Positions 22,450 to 32,639 of a DNA stretch of 64,000 bases are shown in pieces (positions within the stretch are counted from its first letter, which is position 1; each line of letters begins with the position of its first letter). This DNA comes from Piezodorus guildinii. Lineage: Eukaryota; Arthropoda; Insecta; Hemiptera; Pentatomidae. The translations under genes were made by a program, and so were the position numbers. The notes below the pieces were generated by a model, which made no database searches, had not been told where the DNA came from, and saw nothing but the letters and a program-made list of their open reading frames with translations. The stretch spans positions 167,297,341 through 167,361,340 of the forward strand of contig CM041293.1 of assembly GCA_023052935.1 (NCBI GenBank), given 5' to 3'.

Positions 22450-23200
22450 AGGCCTCTCCTGAAGGAGGAATAGTCTTGATCGGTGACCAGCCTTACCTTT
22501 TGCGTTATCAATTCGCTGCTTGTTTTTCAATTTTTTCGCATTTTAATGCCAAATATTTTCGATCTTCTGTTTTCCTGTGCCAAGATATTCCTTCTTGTTT
22601 CTTAATTTCGTCCGATCATCTCTTGAGTTGCCTTCCTTCCTTACGTTGCTTTCCGAGAGGTGTCCATTCGGTAACTGCCTTGCTCCACCTGTGGTCCTTT
22701 ATTCGCATTAAATGCCCAGCCCATTCCCTTTTTAGCTTCCATCTACAGCCCACAGCATTTCTCACCAAAGTGGCCTCTCTCAGAGTAGTATTTTTTTACT
22801 TTATGCTATGAATTAACATTTGTCATGCTCCTCTCCATTCTTCTTTGCCAAACGTTAACTCTTCTTTCCTGAGATTTAGGCTTCCATAAGTCAAAGTTGG
22901 GAGAATGCATGTATTGAATACTAACCTTTTCCATTTTATATCGGTGGAGCTTTTCATTATGTTTTTGAAGACCCAAAATTTTTTCCAGCAAGAGGCAATC
23001 TTTTTTTGAATTTCTTTGGAAAGGCGGTCATCGAATGAAATGGTCTGTCCTAGGTAAGTGATGTCTTTGGCTATTTCTATCATTGCGAGAGCATTTTATA
23101 TTTTGGATATATTATCTGAATTAGTCATTATTTTAGTTTTGGATAAATTCATCACAAGACCAACCTGACTACACACTCTCTCTCCAAGTCCTCCAGCATT
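22450..23200 (-). pseudogene. RTE-type LINE, C-terminal RT fragment
   Basis: On the minus strand, in order: LVMNLSKTKIMTNS (about 23130-23170), ITYLGQTISFDDRLSKEIQK (about 23000-23065), FNTCILPTLTYGSLNL (about 22880-22925), then WAGHLMRIKDHRWSKAVTEW (about 22655-22715), a basic GRQLKR segment, DEIKKQEGISWHRKTEDRKY. The WAGH-(L/M)xR and RW...W series is typical of RTE-like elements, here without the catalytic FADD. Frameshifts occur near 22830 and 22615. The sequence on to 23376 is unassigned. Confidence 0.82.
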
Positions 23201-23376
23201 TCTATTAATAAAAATTGCTAGTCGATAAAATCCGGTTAGACAACAAAATAGCAATTACTGTCTAATAATACACATGCGTATCTAACCCCTCTCCAACTAT
23301 TGTTTACATCATGATTGTAGATAAAAGCTACAGTGTGCCCGTCATAGGATTATTTATATATGCGTAACCTCAAATA

Positions 23377-23640
23377 GAGAGCCCATGGCTGAGTGGCCAG
23401 CGCGCTAGTCTCTGACGCTTAAGGTTGTGAGTTCGAATCCCAGTCCCGTCGGGGCTTTATCAAACATTTAATTAATGGAGATTCACTCACAGCACAGAAT
23501 TTCCCCCGGGAATGTGAGACCCGTCAGTCAAATGATGGGATATATTATAAAATACCTCGAGGAACGCGATTGTAATCTCCCAGGAGACTACACCGCGTGG
23601 CCAATGGCCTACATGGCCTGTCGCGCCACTGAAAAAAAAT
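23377..23640 (+). mobile_element. SINE-1 (tRNA-derived)
   Basis: The tRNA-like head has an A box TGGCTGAGTGG and a B box GTTCGAATCCC, and its AGCCC/GGGCT ends can still pair like an acceptor stem. The body follows (ATTCACTCACAGCA, GGAATGTGAGACCCGTCAGT, TCTCCCAGGAGACTACACC, GCCTGTCGCGCCACTG) and ends in A8. A central part present in other copies (CACAAAA..AGGCGTA..GTGATGAC) is deleted. 23641-23911 shows nothing else recognisable. Confidence 0.88.
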
Positions 23641-23911
23641 CTCGAGTAACCGGCAATTTATCTGAAGCCGAAATCTTACTAAAATATAAACTAAAAAATC
23701 GATTAAAAAAAAACAAACTTGCTTTGCCAAGGGAGATTAGAAGTTTTTTTCACAAGAGACACAAAACAAAATAAAAACAGTATTCCTTCAGACCAAATGT
23801 CGTTGTGGATTTGTCACTTGGTTCTCGTGTTATTTTATATGTTTAGACAGTAATAAGATAGGTTTGCGGTTTTAAATGAAGAAAAGAAAAGAATACACAA
23901 ATACAACTGTT

Positions 23912-24720
23912 GTGGACAACACAAGACTTTCACTTACCTAGGCTCCTAAAATAATTTAAAAACTATTCAATACACATGAAATTGAAAAATAGTTTCAAGT
24001 GAATTTAAAAAAAAAAAAAGAAGGTATTATTAGTTTCATCATTAAATAATAAAAGGAAATTATGGAGTTAATTATGCTCTTAAAATTAGGTATGCTCTAT
24101 TCGTCGGTATACATGAGCTTTAACTTTGTATATAAGATAATATTTTATCAAAAATCATTAGCTTTTCAACGACATATTATACATCTATGTTAAAGTTATT
24201 ATGTATAAACAACTAAAACACGTTAAAATTATAGTTTTTTCCCTTTTCTTTTTTATTTGGTTATCAAATTCTTTCATTTGTATATATTTTTTTTAAATAT
24301 ATAAATTTATAGGTACCTATGTCAAAGTAAATTCAAAACTTCGGTGTTCAAGCCCTGGTAGAATATTTAAATCAGAAACCTACATGATAATAAAGCCAAT
24401 GTTGCAGTTGAACGAAAATCGTTGGAGTCGTTTCTGAGAAAATCGTAAAAAAGGTGCAAAATGCATACTATAAAGTGGCTCTTCTGTTAAGCTGATTTTA
24501 ATGAAAAAGTTGCCGAAACATCTCGGGCTTCTAGTTGTCTTAAGTATTGAATTTCAGTTTCATACGACTCTTGTTTTTCGTGCTAAACTTAGCACAAACA
24601 CAGAGCTTATGGACTCAAGTGACCCTAAAGCGTGTATTTCCGGTTAAAAGTCGAATTAGAAAATTTTCACAATAGAAGTACTTTCCCTCACTATATTTCT
24701 TGTATATATGTAAGTAAATA
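23912..24720 (-). mobile_element. DINE-like element
   Basis: Minus orientation: terminus GGACAACACAAGACTTTCAC, then TTACC; GCTTTTCAACGACATATTAT; CGTTGGAGTCGTTTCTGAG; GTGCAAAATGCATACTATAA; and a decayed hairpin end at ACTTTCCCTCACTATATTTC. More diverged than the 41, 54 and 58 kb copies; the CA microsatellite is reduced to a remnant near 24595. 24721-24966 is AT-rich without further features. Confidence 0.7.
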
Positions 24721-24966
24721 TAATACTATATATTTAATATATTGGTAAGTGAAATTAATACCATATATTTCATATAAAATTAAGTGAAATTAAAAAAAAA
24801 AATACCTAAAAGCTTTTTAAAAGTATAAGTTAAAGTTATAAGTATAAAAAAAAAAAAAAGTATAAGTTATGAACCGAAATTGTTTTATAATTTTTCTTTA
24901 AAAATATTTTTATAAGCTTACCGTTTAATAAAACATTATATTGTAGTAACAGGATTAAACACTATA

Positions 24967-25382
24967 AATTTTCAGTGGCACGACAGGCCGTGAAGGGAGA
25001 TTACATTTTCGTTTCAAGATACATTTTTTAGTGTAGGGTCATCACTCCCTACACCTAATTTTGTGAGTAGCCACCGTTTGGCTGACGGGTCTCACATACC
25101 CAGGGGAGAGGCTGTGAATTAATCCCCATTTATTCACATCCTTATAAAGGTTGGTTGGTTGGTTGTTATATTTTATTGGCACAAAACATCTCGGTCATCA
25201 GTGCCAGACACTCATTTTAGAGATCAATTTTAGGTTAATTAATGAACAATAATTTTACTTAAAAACATATAACAACAAATAGTTGAAAACAATTAACTAT
25301 AAGAATAATCACTAGTAAGAATAAATATCACATTATTAGTAAAAGATAAATATATATCAGGTTAAATAAAAAATAAATAAAT

Positions 25383-25443
<61 letters not shown>

Positions 25444-25452
25444 ATAATAAAA

Positions 25453-25510
<58 letters not shown>

Positions 25511-26128
25511 GTGTATAAATAAAGTTAAAGATAAAATATATTAATTAATTTATAAAATTAAAAAAAAATAATAATAGTAAAATAAAATTTTCAAATCTGC
25601 TTGTAAAAGTCCATTTCAGTAAGAAAGCACACAATTCGTCAATTCTATTTTCATCGTTCCCCAAAGCAACCGCGACATTGATTGGTATTCCTCTTTGGTT
25701 CAATTTTCTTGTGTTGAAGGGACATTCATCGAAAATGTGAGTAATTGTTAGAGTTTCCCTACAATGTTGACATCTTAGGGAAAAATCCTTAGATATTAAG
25801 TGCCCATGGGTTAATCTTGTATGTTCGATTCTCAGGCGGGCCAGGACCACCTCCTCTCTGAGGTTGATGCGATTTGAAGTTTTCCAAGACTTTGGCTCTC
25901 GCTTAATCGCTTTCAGCTTGCTTGGATAGCTGTTTTTCCAGGTTTCATCCCATTTTTTAAAAACATTTTCAATTAGAGGGCGCGCTAGCTCTGATGGTGT
26001 TAACAGTGCTTTACCACGACCAGTGCTTTTCCTTATAAAGGTCCAGCCGGGACTGGGATAAGAACTCAACAAGCAAACTTCAGCATGAGAGTCTAGTGAG
26101 CTCACTCAGCCACGGGCTCCCCCTAAAC
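24967..26128 (-). mobile_element. SINE-1 split by an I-like LINE
   Basis: The tail half lies at 24967-25150 (CGACAGGCCGTG, TAGGGTCATCACTCCCTACA, TGAGTAGCCACCGTTTGGCT) and the tRNA-like head at 26030-26128 (CCAGCCGGGACTGGGAT, CTCACTCAGCCACGGGCTCC). The two halves are separated by 879 bp of LINE and share the junction sequence TCCTTATAAAGG at 25139-25150 and 26030-26041. Rejoining at one copy of that sequence gives the order seen in undisturbed SINE-1 copies. Confidence 0.9.
25151..26029 (-). pseudogene. I-like LINE 3' fragment, nested in SINE-1
   Basis: A 5'-truncated insertion encoding the end of an RNase H-bearing ORF2: PLIENVFKKWDETWKNS, then NLREEVVLARLRIEHTRLTH (about 25800-25860), a zinc-knuckle-like CQHCRETLTITHIFDECPF and ALGNDENRIDELCAFLLK. 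This R(E/V)VLARLRIGHT...C..C..LT..HI...C block follows RNase H in I-clade and related LINEs. The 3'UTR includes GATGACCGAGATGTTTTGTG and ends in (CCAA)n. A continuous frame from 26105 enters the LINE from the SINE head, so it is a chimeric frame and not a gene. TA microsatellites at 25386-25440 and 25461-25498 lie in the 3' part. The 12-bp duplication TCCTTATAAAGG flanks it. Confidence 0.88.
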
Positions 26129-26401
26129 ACTATACATTTACATTTACATCGATTTACAAGATTTGATAAAACTTAAACGGATTAGAGAAAACAAAAGAAG
26201 AGGGATATTGGAAATCTATTTATCACTGATTCGGGATTTGGATCTGATAACCGAAAGTTTACATAGAGAATTCCATTCCGATTGTGTATCAGGGGCAATA
26301 AGGAAGTGTAGAATGGGGGATATTGGAAGAAGGAAAACTAGGTCAAACATAAACAATAAGTATTCCTCTTCCAATATACATATCCCAGACAATATAATAT
26401 A

Positions 26402-26457
<56 letters not shown>

Positions 26458-26841
26458 ATTTTTGGAGATAACCGGTTGTGGAAAAACACTCATCTTCATT
26501 CATTACTTCACAATCCGTCTTAAAAATAAATAAAAATATTCATTACTTAACAGTCCAGTTTGTATTTTCTGACAAAATATAATCTCAGTACGTTTTTAGT
26601 TTTAATTCAGATCAATGTAAAGCACTACTTTATTCTAAAAACTGGCCTGAGTTGACTGGTATTCAACTCTTTTCCGACCGATAATATGGTTTGGTCTATT
26701 TTTTACATATTCAGAGATTCAGAATTATTCTTGAACCTTCATGTATATTTCACCGTGACCTAGACCTAAGAAAAATGTCAGAATATCTGATATAAGCGAT
26801 AACCAGAAAGCCTATTCCAAAGACGAAACCACTAAAATATA
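26129..26841. other. No known gene; TA microsatellite at 26399-26455
   Basis: A plus-strand frame from 26163 runs about 80 codons before entering TA repeats; its charged product (KLKRIRENKRRG, IGRRKTRSN) resembles nothing I recognise. The rest is AT-rich. Confidence 0.3.
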
Positions 26842-27740
26842 TTGGGTTGATGCAAAATTAATGCAGGTTTTTAGTAGGTATTGTAAATACGCCATATCTT
26901 TACTTTAACCATATATATTTAATCAAAATAATTTCCATCTGAATCAATGCACTTTTGCCAACGTTCAACAAGCTTTCTTATTCCACCAGAAAAAAAATCC
27001 GAATCCCTGGACTCAATGAAATCACGAAAAGAATTTTCAATGTCGTCCTGGTTTTGAAAATTTTTCTCCCTCAAAAAGTTGTCCAGATGCCTGAAAAAGT
27101 GGAAGTCTGTAGGAGAGAGGTCAGGTGAATAAGGCGGATGTTGGAGAACTTCGTAGCCCAACTCGTGCAGTCGTCGAAGCGTTGGTTGTGCAACGTGTGG
27201 TCTGGCGTTATCGTGGAGCAGGATCGGCCCCTTCTGATTCATCAATGCTGGGCAAAGACGTTGCAATTTTTGAGTTCCGAGTTCCGCCGCCATTTCTCGT
27301 GTGGTTTTGGTTGGGTCTTCTTCCACTTTTGACCTCAGCTGGTCGTTGTCCAGAGCAAGATGACGGCCCCGACCTTCCTTGTCTTCGAGGTCGAAATCTC
27401 CTCTGCGAAACTTCTGGAACCAACGCTGCACCGTGCACTCATTAATAACCCCCTGACCCCACACTTCATTAATATTACGAGCTGTTTGCGCAGCGCTGCG
27501 CCCTAATTTAAATTCGTAAAAATAAATTTGACGAAAATCGCACTTTGACATTTTCGATTCAAGACCTTTGAACACACTGAACAAAACGATTTTACTAAAC
27601 AAATTCATGGTGAAAGAGAGGGTATTAGATAAGGTTTGTTTTGGTATAATAATGATCAATGTTAGGATTAGCTTTGTTTACACAATTGGAATTAAGATAT
27701 TGCAATAGAGGAAACCTGCATTAATTTTGCATCAACCCAA
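26842..27740 (-). mobile_element. mariner (cecropia-type), internally deleted
   Basis: 899-bp element with inverted terminal repeats TTGGGTTGATGCAAAATTAA (left, continuing TGCAGGTTTTT; the right end is its inverse) and flanking TA at 26840-26841 and 27741-27742. The ITR and the transposase C-terminus resemble the cecropia subfamily (the group of the human Hsmar1/SETMAR element). Length is about 400 bp short of the usual 1.3 kb because the middle of the transposase gene is missing. Confidence 0.92.
26919..27659 (-). CDS. Mariner transposase, in-frame internal deletion
   Basis: An open frame of 246 codons; the natural start is probably the internal methionine before SKCDFRQIYFYEFKLGRSA (about 27552), giving about 210 residues. 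Seen in order: the paired HTH DNA-binding region (RQIYFYEFKLGRSAAQTARN; INECTVQRWFQKFRRGDFDL; EDKEGRGRHLALDNDQLRSK), the linker DPTKTTREMAAELGT, then a jump to the C-terminal catalytic part (ALMNQKGPILLHDNARPHVA with the second D, HPPYSPDLSPTDFHFF with the third D of D34D) and KLVERWQKCIDSDGNYFD at the end. The segment with the first catalytic D and the WVPHEL motif is absent, so cleavage activity is not expected, while ITR binding and dimer contacts may remain. No stop or frameshift is present, which is notable. Inference: an MITE-like passenger or a repressor-like product. Confidence 0.88.
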   Translation of the reverse strand: MIIIIPKQTLSNTLSFTMNLFSKIVLFSVFKGLESKMSKCDFRQIYFYEFKLGRSAAQTARNINEVWGQGVINECTVQRWFQKFRRGDFDLEDKEGRGRHLALDNDQLRSKVEEDPTKTTREMAAELGTQKLQRLCPALMNQKGPILLHDNARPHVAQPTLRRLHELGYEVLQHPPYSPDLSPTDFHFFRHLDNFLREKNFQNQDDIENSFRDFIESRDSDFFSGGIRKLVERWQKCIDSDGNYFD

Positions 27741-28066
27741 TATTAGAAGGTACCAAGTACCTTGGTGGACTACAGAATGTCGTTTACTGGTAAAGACACG
27801 GAACATAACATTGAAGCATGTCACACAGCACCTTACTATGAAAAATTACCATTATAATTAAATCCTTTAACATGCCTATATCTATAAGGCCATGCTATTT
27901 TACAAAAAATGTTTACAGACAACCAGTTATCACTATTGAGGCATTTTATCACATCATCAACTTTCAGAGAATTCTTTCCAAAACATTTTTTTCTAATTTA
28001 AGACAGAATCGGACATTCTTATTGCACAAAGAACACATCACACTACTATTTGAAATATGTGTAATA
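27741..28066. other. Spacer between two mariners
   Basis: About 325 bp of AT-rich sequence; no feature recognised. Confidence 0.3.
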
Positions 28067-28796
28067 TTGGGTTGTTTCACATGAAATGTCCGTTTTTGTA
28101 GTTTCTGAAATACATAAAGGATTTGTCAGGTCTCTGTTGTTTTCTTCGCAATGTTTACATATTTAAAGTAAACAGTTACTAATCCTCTACCTTTGTATTA
28201 TATACATTAGCTTCGCAATCAAGTACCCACTTTTTAGTATACCTCCAAATATGAACATGGAAACGCGCGATTTTCGAAGAATATTTTTGTACGAGTTAAA
28301 ACTCGGCCATTCAGCATCTGAGGCCGCTGGCGATTTTTGCAAGGCGTCTGGGGAAGGGAGTGTTAATGAACGTACCATTCGCCGTTGGTTTGCTAAGTTT
28401 TTAGCTGGGGATACCGACTTGGAAAACGATGTCCTAAAATATACAGTAGAAGTACCGTGCAAAAATTGAAAGAACTGGGCTACGAAGTTCTTCAGCACCC
28501 ACCATATTCTTCCGACTTGTCTCCAACAGATTACCGCCTGTTCAGGAATTTAGAGAACTTCGTCAAAGGAAAACGTTTTGAAAATTATGATCAAGTGAAA
28601 AGTGCGTTTTCAGATTTTGTTTCACTTCAAAGCTCAGATTTTCTTCAGTTCGGGGATAATAAAGTTGGTGTCACGTTGGGAAAAATGTGTAGAAAAAGAA
28701 GGTAAATACTTGGAATAAAATTATCTTGTTTTCATATCGTATTTTTAATAAAATTCCTTTACCTTGAAAACGGACATTTCATGTGACACAACCCAA
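28067..28796 (+). pseudogene. mariner, internally deleted copy
   Basis: 730-bp element bounded by inverted repeats TTGGGTTGTTTCACATGAAA (left; continuing TGTCCGTTTTT) and its inverse at 28770-28796 (one mismatch), with TA on both sides (28065-28066, 28797-28798). From the start at 28251 it encodes METRDFRRIFLYELKLGHSA and the NERTIRRWFAKFLAGDTDLE HTH region, then a deletion junction near 28435, then, in another frame, LKELGYEVLQHPPYSSDLSP (third catalytic D) and a frameshifted end. The first and second catalytic D segments are missing. The ITR differs from the 26.8 kb mariner, so it is a second family, shared with the relic at 1141-1645. Confidence 0.92.
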
Positions 28797-28798
28797 TA

Positions 28799-29214
28799 CA
28801 AAGCTAAGTTATTTGAAGTCCTCGCGCTCCTACTTTCCCTAACCATTCAGGAACCACGAATCTAGGCTGATTAGTCAATTTCGTTGAACTCACATAATCG
28901 GTGGGATGCACAGATTAGAATAGAAACTAAATGGTTTAAAGAAGTTACTGTATCTTAAACCAACTCTATTTAAACCATGTTGAGTTGATATCGGATGTTT
29001 TTCTTACTCAAATCAATAAAGGTTAACTTACTCCCGTAAGCTATCTGTAATGAGGATAAATCAAGGCACTAACAAGCTCTGATTTTCCTCATTCATTTGA
29101 TAACCTAATTTTCCTCATACCTGACATGACAATTGTAATTACTAGTACCAAATGTCCTCTTAGATGACATTCTAGATCCCTCAGAATGCTGATTAATAAT
29201 TAGTGCCGGAATTA
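28799..29214. other. No feature recognised
   Basis: Mixed-composition unique sequence without a convincing frame or repeat. Confidence 0.3.
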
Positions 29215-32045
29215 ATATCCGCATTTGCTCTTTGTAAATCCTGTTCGACAGTTAAATTTAATTCCATACCACTTCCTTCTGCAGACACCGTCCGGTAACT
29301 TGGCTTTTTACTAGACAAAGCACTGACGTAGAACCCACATACAAGACTTAAAATAATGAACTCAACCGCTGATTCGGCCAGTTATACAGACTACTAAACA
29401 GAAAATCTTATCTTACAGTTTACAACAAATTACTAATATACAAGACAGTACTGTAAACTATATAGACCAATGGATTTGAATGTGGGGGACAGCTAAATAT
29501 TCTAACATCAAATGCATAACATCCTCCTAATCTAAAGTCCTCCAAACAATAGCTAATGCTCCTTATTATGTTACCAACTGTACCATACACCATGACCTTA
29601 ATATTCACTTTGTTTTAGACCTAAAACCATCCGAATTTCCTAAATTCCTTGAGAACCTTCTTCATCATCCTAATCATCGAGCTGAATCGCTCTCCAGCTC
29701 CGCCCACCAATTGTAAATCCTCCTCGAAGATTGACACGCGGCCTCGCGACGCTTTGTAAACATTTTTACTGGAGTTCTGACACTGGTCAGATCCTCCACT
29801 GTGTGTTTGTGGTTATTACGGCCTAACTCAGCCTCCACTGGCTCACGGCTGTGATGCGGCTGAGGGAGAGGCGCTGTGATCTCTTGGATTCCGCTTTTCC
29901 CTCCGTAAGTGAATTGTATATAGTTTTATATATATGTATATACATACATGGTTTGTATGATGTTTGTTTGTCAACTTAGTATTTATCTCAATTACAGGTT
30001 GTAGTTTTAATTTTTTTTTTTTTTTTTTATTTGCTTATCCGCCTCTACCCTTGAGGGTCATTGGCGTGATCGAAATAATTATATTCTATGGTAGAATCCT
30101 ATCATTTTCGTGAATTCTATTAATTTGTTAATACTTTCTTCCTCATCTTTAAGTATTTCATTCATATCATTCTTTAGATTCAATTTTTTTCTTGACTGCT
30201 CATAAAGCGGGCACTCAATCAGCAAGTGTTCTACAGTTGGAGGAGTATTGTTGCATTTTTCGCAGGTTGGCGCTTCCAGGCGTCTCAAGAGGTAACCATG
30301 CGTAAATTGGCAGTGCCCAATTCTTAGCCTGCATACAAAAATTTCCTCTCTCCTTTAAGATCTTGCACTAGTTCTCCATTTCTAACAGTCGGGTTTAATT
30401 GTTCTTAATTTTTATATCTTTGCTCTCCAACCATCCTCCCACTCTTTCAGAAGAACTTTCTTGTAGCTACTCACCCAATCCTCCATTGTGGTTTCTTTTA
30501 TTTGAGTAATCTCCTCGGCTTCACCTTTACTGGCTGAATCAGCTGCTTGATCGGCTCTCTCGTTCCCAATAATTCACAGTGAGATGGTACCCAAATCATA
30601 ATCACGACTTTAGACATTATGTTTGTTTCCCACCATTCATTTATTATGTGTCTAATTATGGCGTTAGAAGATGTTTGGCTGTCAATGGCTGCAAGAACAC
30701 TCCACGAGTCTGTAACGATAGTCCATGACATTTTTTCTGAGCTTCTAATCCATTTGAGAGCTCTTAGTATGGCTGTGGCTTCTCCGGAGAAGACGGAGCT
30801 CTCGCCTGGCAGACTGAACATGAGCTGTTGCTCTCTGCTGTAGACAGCACAACCAACTCTGTCTTCCATTTTGGATGCGTCAGTAAACAACATATTGAAG
30901 TCTTGATATTTTTCGTCAGCCTGAGAAAAGAGTTCCTAATTTCTATTGGGAGAGCTTTCCTTATTTTCACCATTGATCTATCTATATATGCTCTCATTTT
31001 TAGCCAGTAAGGCATTTTTAGTTCTGGGATGGATTGAATACTATTTATACTCATATCAATTCTGTTCAATATTTTATAAATGTTTTGTTGGAAATGTTTT
31101 TCGATAACCTTGATCCCACGGTCTCTTCCCTCTTCAGCAAACAACCAAGAAGCTAAGGGTTGTAACCATAAGCTTTTACTTTGGTGACATATTTGAGTAA
31201 TAAAAATTCTCGCCGTAAATTCAAGGAAGCCTCTCCAGACTCTGCACTGATGCTTTCGATAGGTGAGGTTCTAAAAGCCCCAGTACAAATTCTCAAAGCC
31301 GAGTTGTGGACACAATCCAACATTCTTAACGATGTTTTGTTGGCCGGTCCATAGAATTGAACTCCATGATCCATTTTACATCTTACAATGGATTTATTAA
31401 TTCTTATTAGGGAGTTTCTATCGGCGCCCCAGTTTGAATTGGAAATGCATTTTAAAAGCCCGAGCCTTTTTGTGCATTCGTCCCTCAGATGTTTAATATG
31501 CGGTATCCAGCTCATCTTTTTATCAAAAAACATACCCAAATATAATTGTTTGTCTACGTACTCGATCGGGGTGTTGTTTAAGAGTATCTGGGGATTATCT
31601 TTACACTTTCTCCGCTGGCAAATGTGTAAACATTTAGTTTTTTAAACGGAAAATTTAAAGCTGGTCTTTCTTGATAACTGTTCTATTTCATTGAGAGCCT
31701 CTTGCAACTTTCATTGGATGTAAGATAAGGATTTGCTCCGAGTGGTAATCACTATGTCGTCCGCGAAGAGAAGACATTTGACTGGAGGCCGAATACTGGA
31801 CGTTATTCATCAATAGCCAAGAGGAGCAGTGTGGAACTCAGCGGAGATCCTTGAGGAGTGCACTTTCCAGGCGATTTTAATAATTATTTTTGTATATACA
31901 TGAATTTATTTAATTTCCAATTTTTCCTATTCCTATTTATCATTATTTTCTGTATATATCGTATGGATGTGGTCTCATATCACTATTACTACTGTTCACT
32001 TGAAACGAATTTTAATATATCTGAATAAATAAATATTTCAAAAAA
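29215..32045 (+). pseudogene. Jockey-A 3' fragment, split by an I-like LINE
   Basis: 29215-29720 matches copy B from the STVRYLGLLLDK region (about 52120) through the RLKRQELNRRFGQLYRLLNR arm to the end, with many stops. 29740-30008 matches copy B's 3'UTR (GGAGTTCTGACACTGGTCAG, TGATGCGGCTGAG...GGCGCTG). After the inserted LINE, 31880-32045 continues the same 3'UTR (ATGGATGTGGTCTCATATCA, ATATATCTGAATAAATAAAT) to an A-rich end. It is therefore a B-type 3'UTR copy. Confidence 0.78.
30012..31874 (-). pseudogene. I-like LINE, RT-RNase H fragment
   Basis: Minus strand from about 31870: TPQGSPLSSTLLLLAID (RT motif), a frameshift, then the catalytic CLLFADDIVITT (about 31745-31775), YLGMFFDKKMSWIPHIKHLR (about 31480-31550), KMDHGVQFYGPANKTSLRML, LRICTGAFRTSPIESISAES, then RNase H (MLFTDASKMEDRVGCAVYS, ALKWIRSSEKMSW, WVPSHCELLG; about 30560-30893) and the C-terminal CEKCNNTPPTVEHLLIECPLYEQ at 30190-30260. 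The 3'UTR has the hairpin GACCCTCAAGGGT and a poly-A tail (30011-30028). RNase H plus the CxxC..H..C tail mark an I-clade-like element. Endonuclease and N-terminal RT are missing and several frameshifts are present. It sits in a Jockey-A 3'UTR with a probable TTTTAAT duplication. Confidence 0.87.
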
Positions 32046-32466
32046 TAACAATAATAACGTTGTATTGGAAAATCTCAGTCCCCTAAATCAAAACTTCTTT
32101 CACGCGATTTTTAACATTTCCATAGAGTGAAGAAAACAAGAGGAATATAAATATAACAGAGCCGTTGAGGAAATATGTAAGATTTCGAGAGGGGACAGTC
32201 GGGGCTTACAATAATAGAGCCCTCAGATCCTCCCCTATAATTTATCCCTATACCGAGGAGGCTATTTGTGAAGAGTCTGTTTGTGGATCCTCTTCTCGGC
32301 TAACGGCTAGTGGTCCCATGTCGCGGTCGATATCCTGTCTCGTCTTTATTTCATCTGTATTGCTATTAATCCTGGCACAATTTTTGATGTTTACCAGCCA
32401 TAATGAATTATTTATATAGACGGAATACACACGAGAAGATTTATAACTTCACTAAAACAATTTTAT
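32046..32466. other. No gene; GC-richer unique block 32160-32420
   Basis: Composition differs from the surroundings and it is unrepeated in the window. Open frames of 84 (plus) and 60 (minus) codons overlap, neither recognisable. Candidate conserved non-coding block. Confidence 0.3.
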
Positions 32467-32625
32467 GGGGTCACCTATGGCATAGTGACCATCATAGCAG
32501 TCTTTTATGCGCAAGCACAACATATGGCCTTAGGATTTTATAAATGGATTAAAAAAATCCTTATTTATCCTCTTCCTCGAAGAGTACGTAAAATAGTGGT
32601 TACGAACCTGTGCGTTGTCAGTCCA
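32467..32625 (+). mobile_element. Decayed SINE-2 fragment
   Basis: GGGGTCACCTATGGCATAGT matches the SINE-2 head, followed by ATCATAGCAGTC-TTTATGC, GGCCTTAGGATTTT, AAAAAAATCCTTA, TCGAAGAGTACGTAAAATAG and GAACCTGTGCGTTGTCAG. The tail is missing; a Jockey-B poly-A end follows. Confidence 0.6.
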
Positions 32626-32639
32626 GTCAAATAAAACTT

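Noticed and set aside
22476..22811. 111-codon plus-strand frame
   Set aside because: Antisense to the RTE-type C-terminal region.
23377..23460. tRNA-like sequence with good A and B boxes (also at 40336, 48170-48244 and 26040-26128)
   Set aside because: Each is followed by the same non-tRNA body and most end in an A-rich tail, the cloverleaf is imperfect, and copies diverge; these are SINE-1 heads and not tRNA genes.
23475..23774. 99-codon plus-strand frame
   Set aside because: Lies in the SINE-1 body and flank; no protein family and no similar frame in other SINE-1 copies.
27125..27445. 106-codon plus-strand frame
   Set aside because: Antisense shadow of the mariner transposase; the minus strand carries the recognisable motifs.
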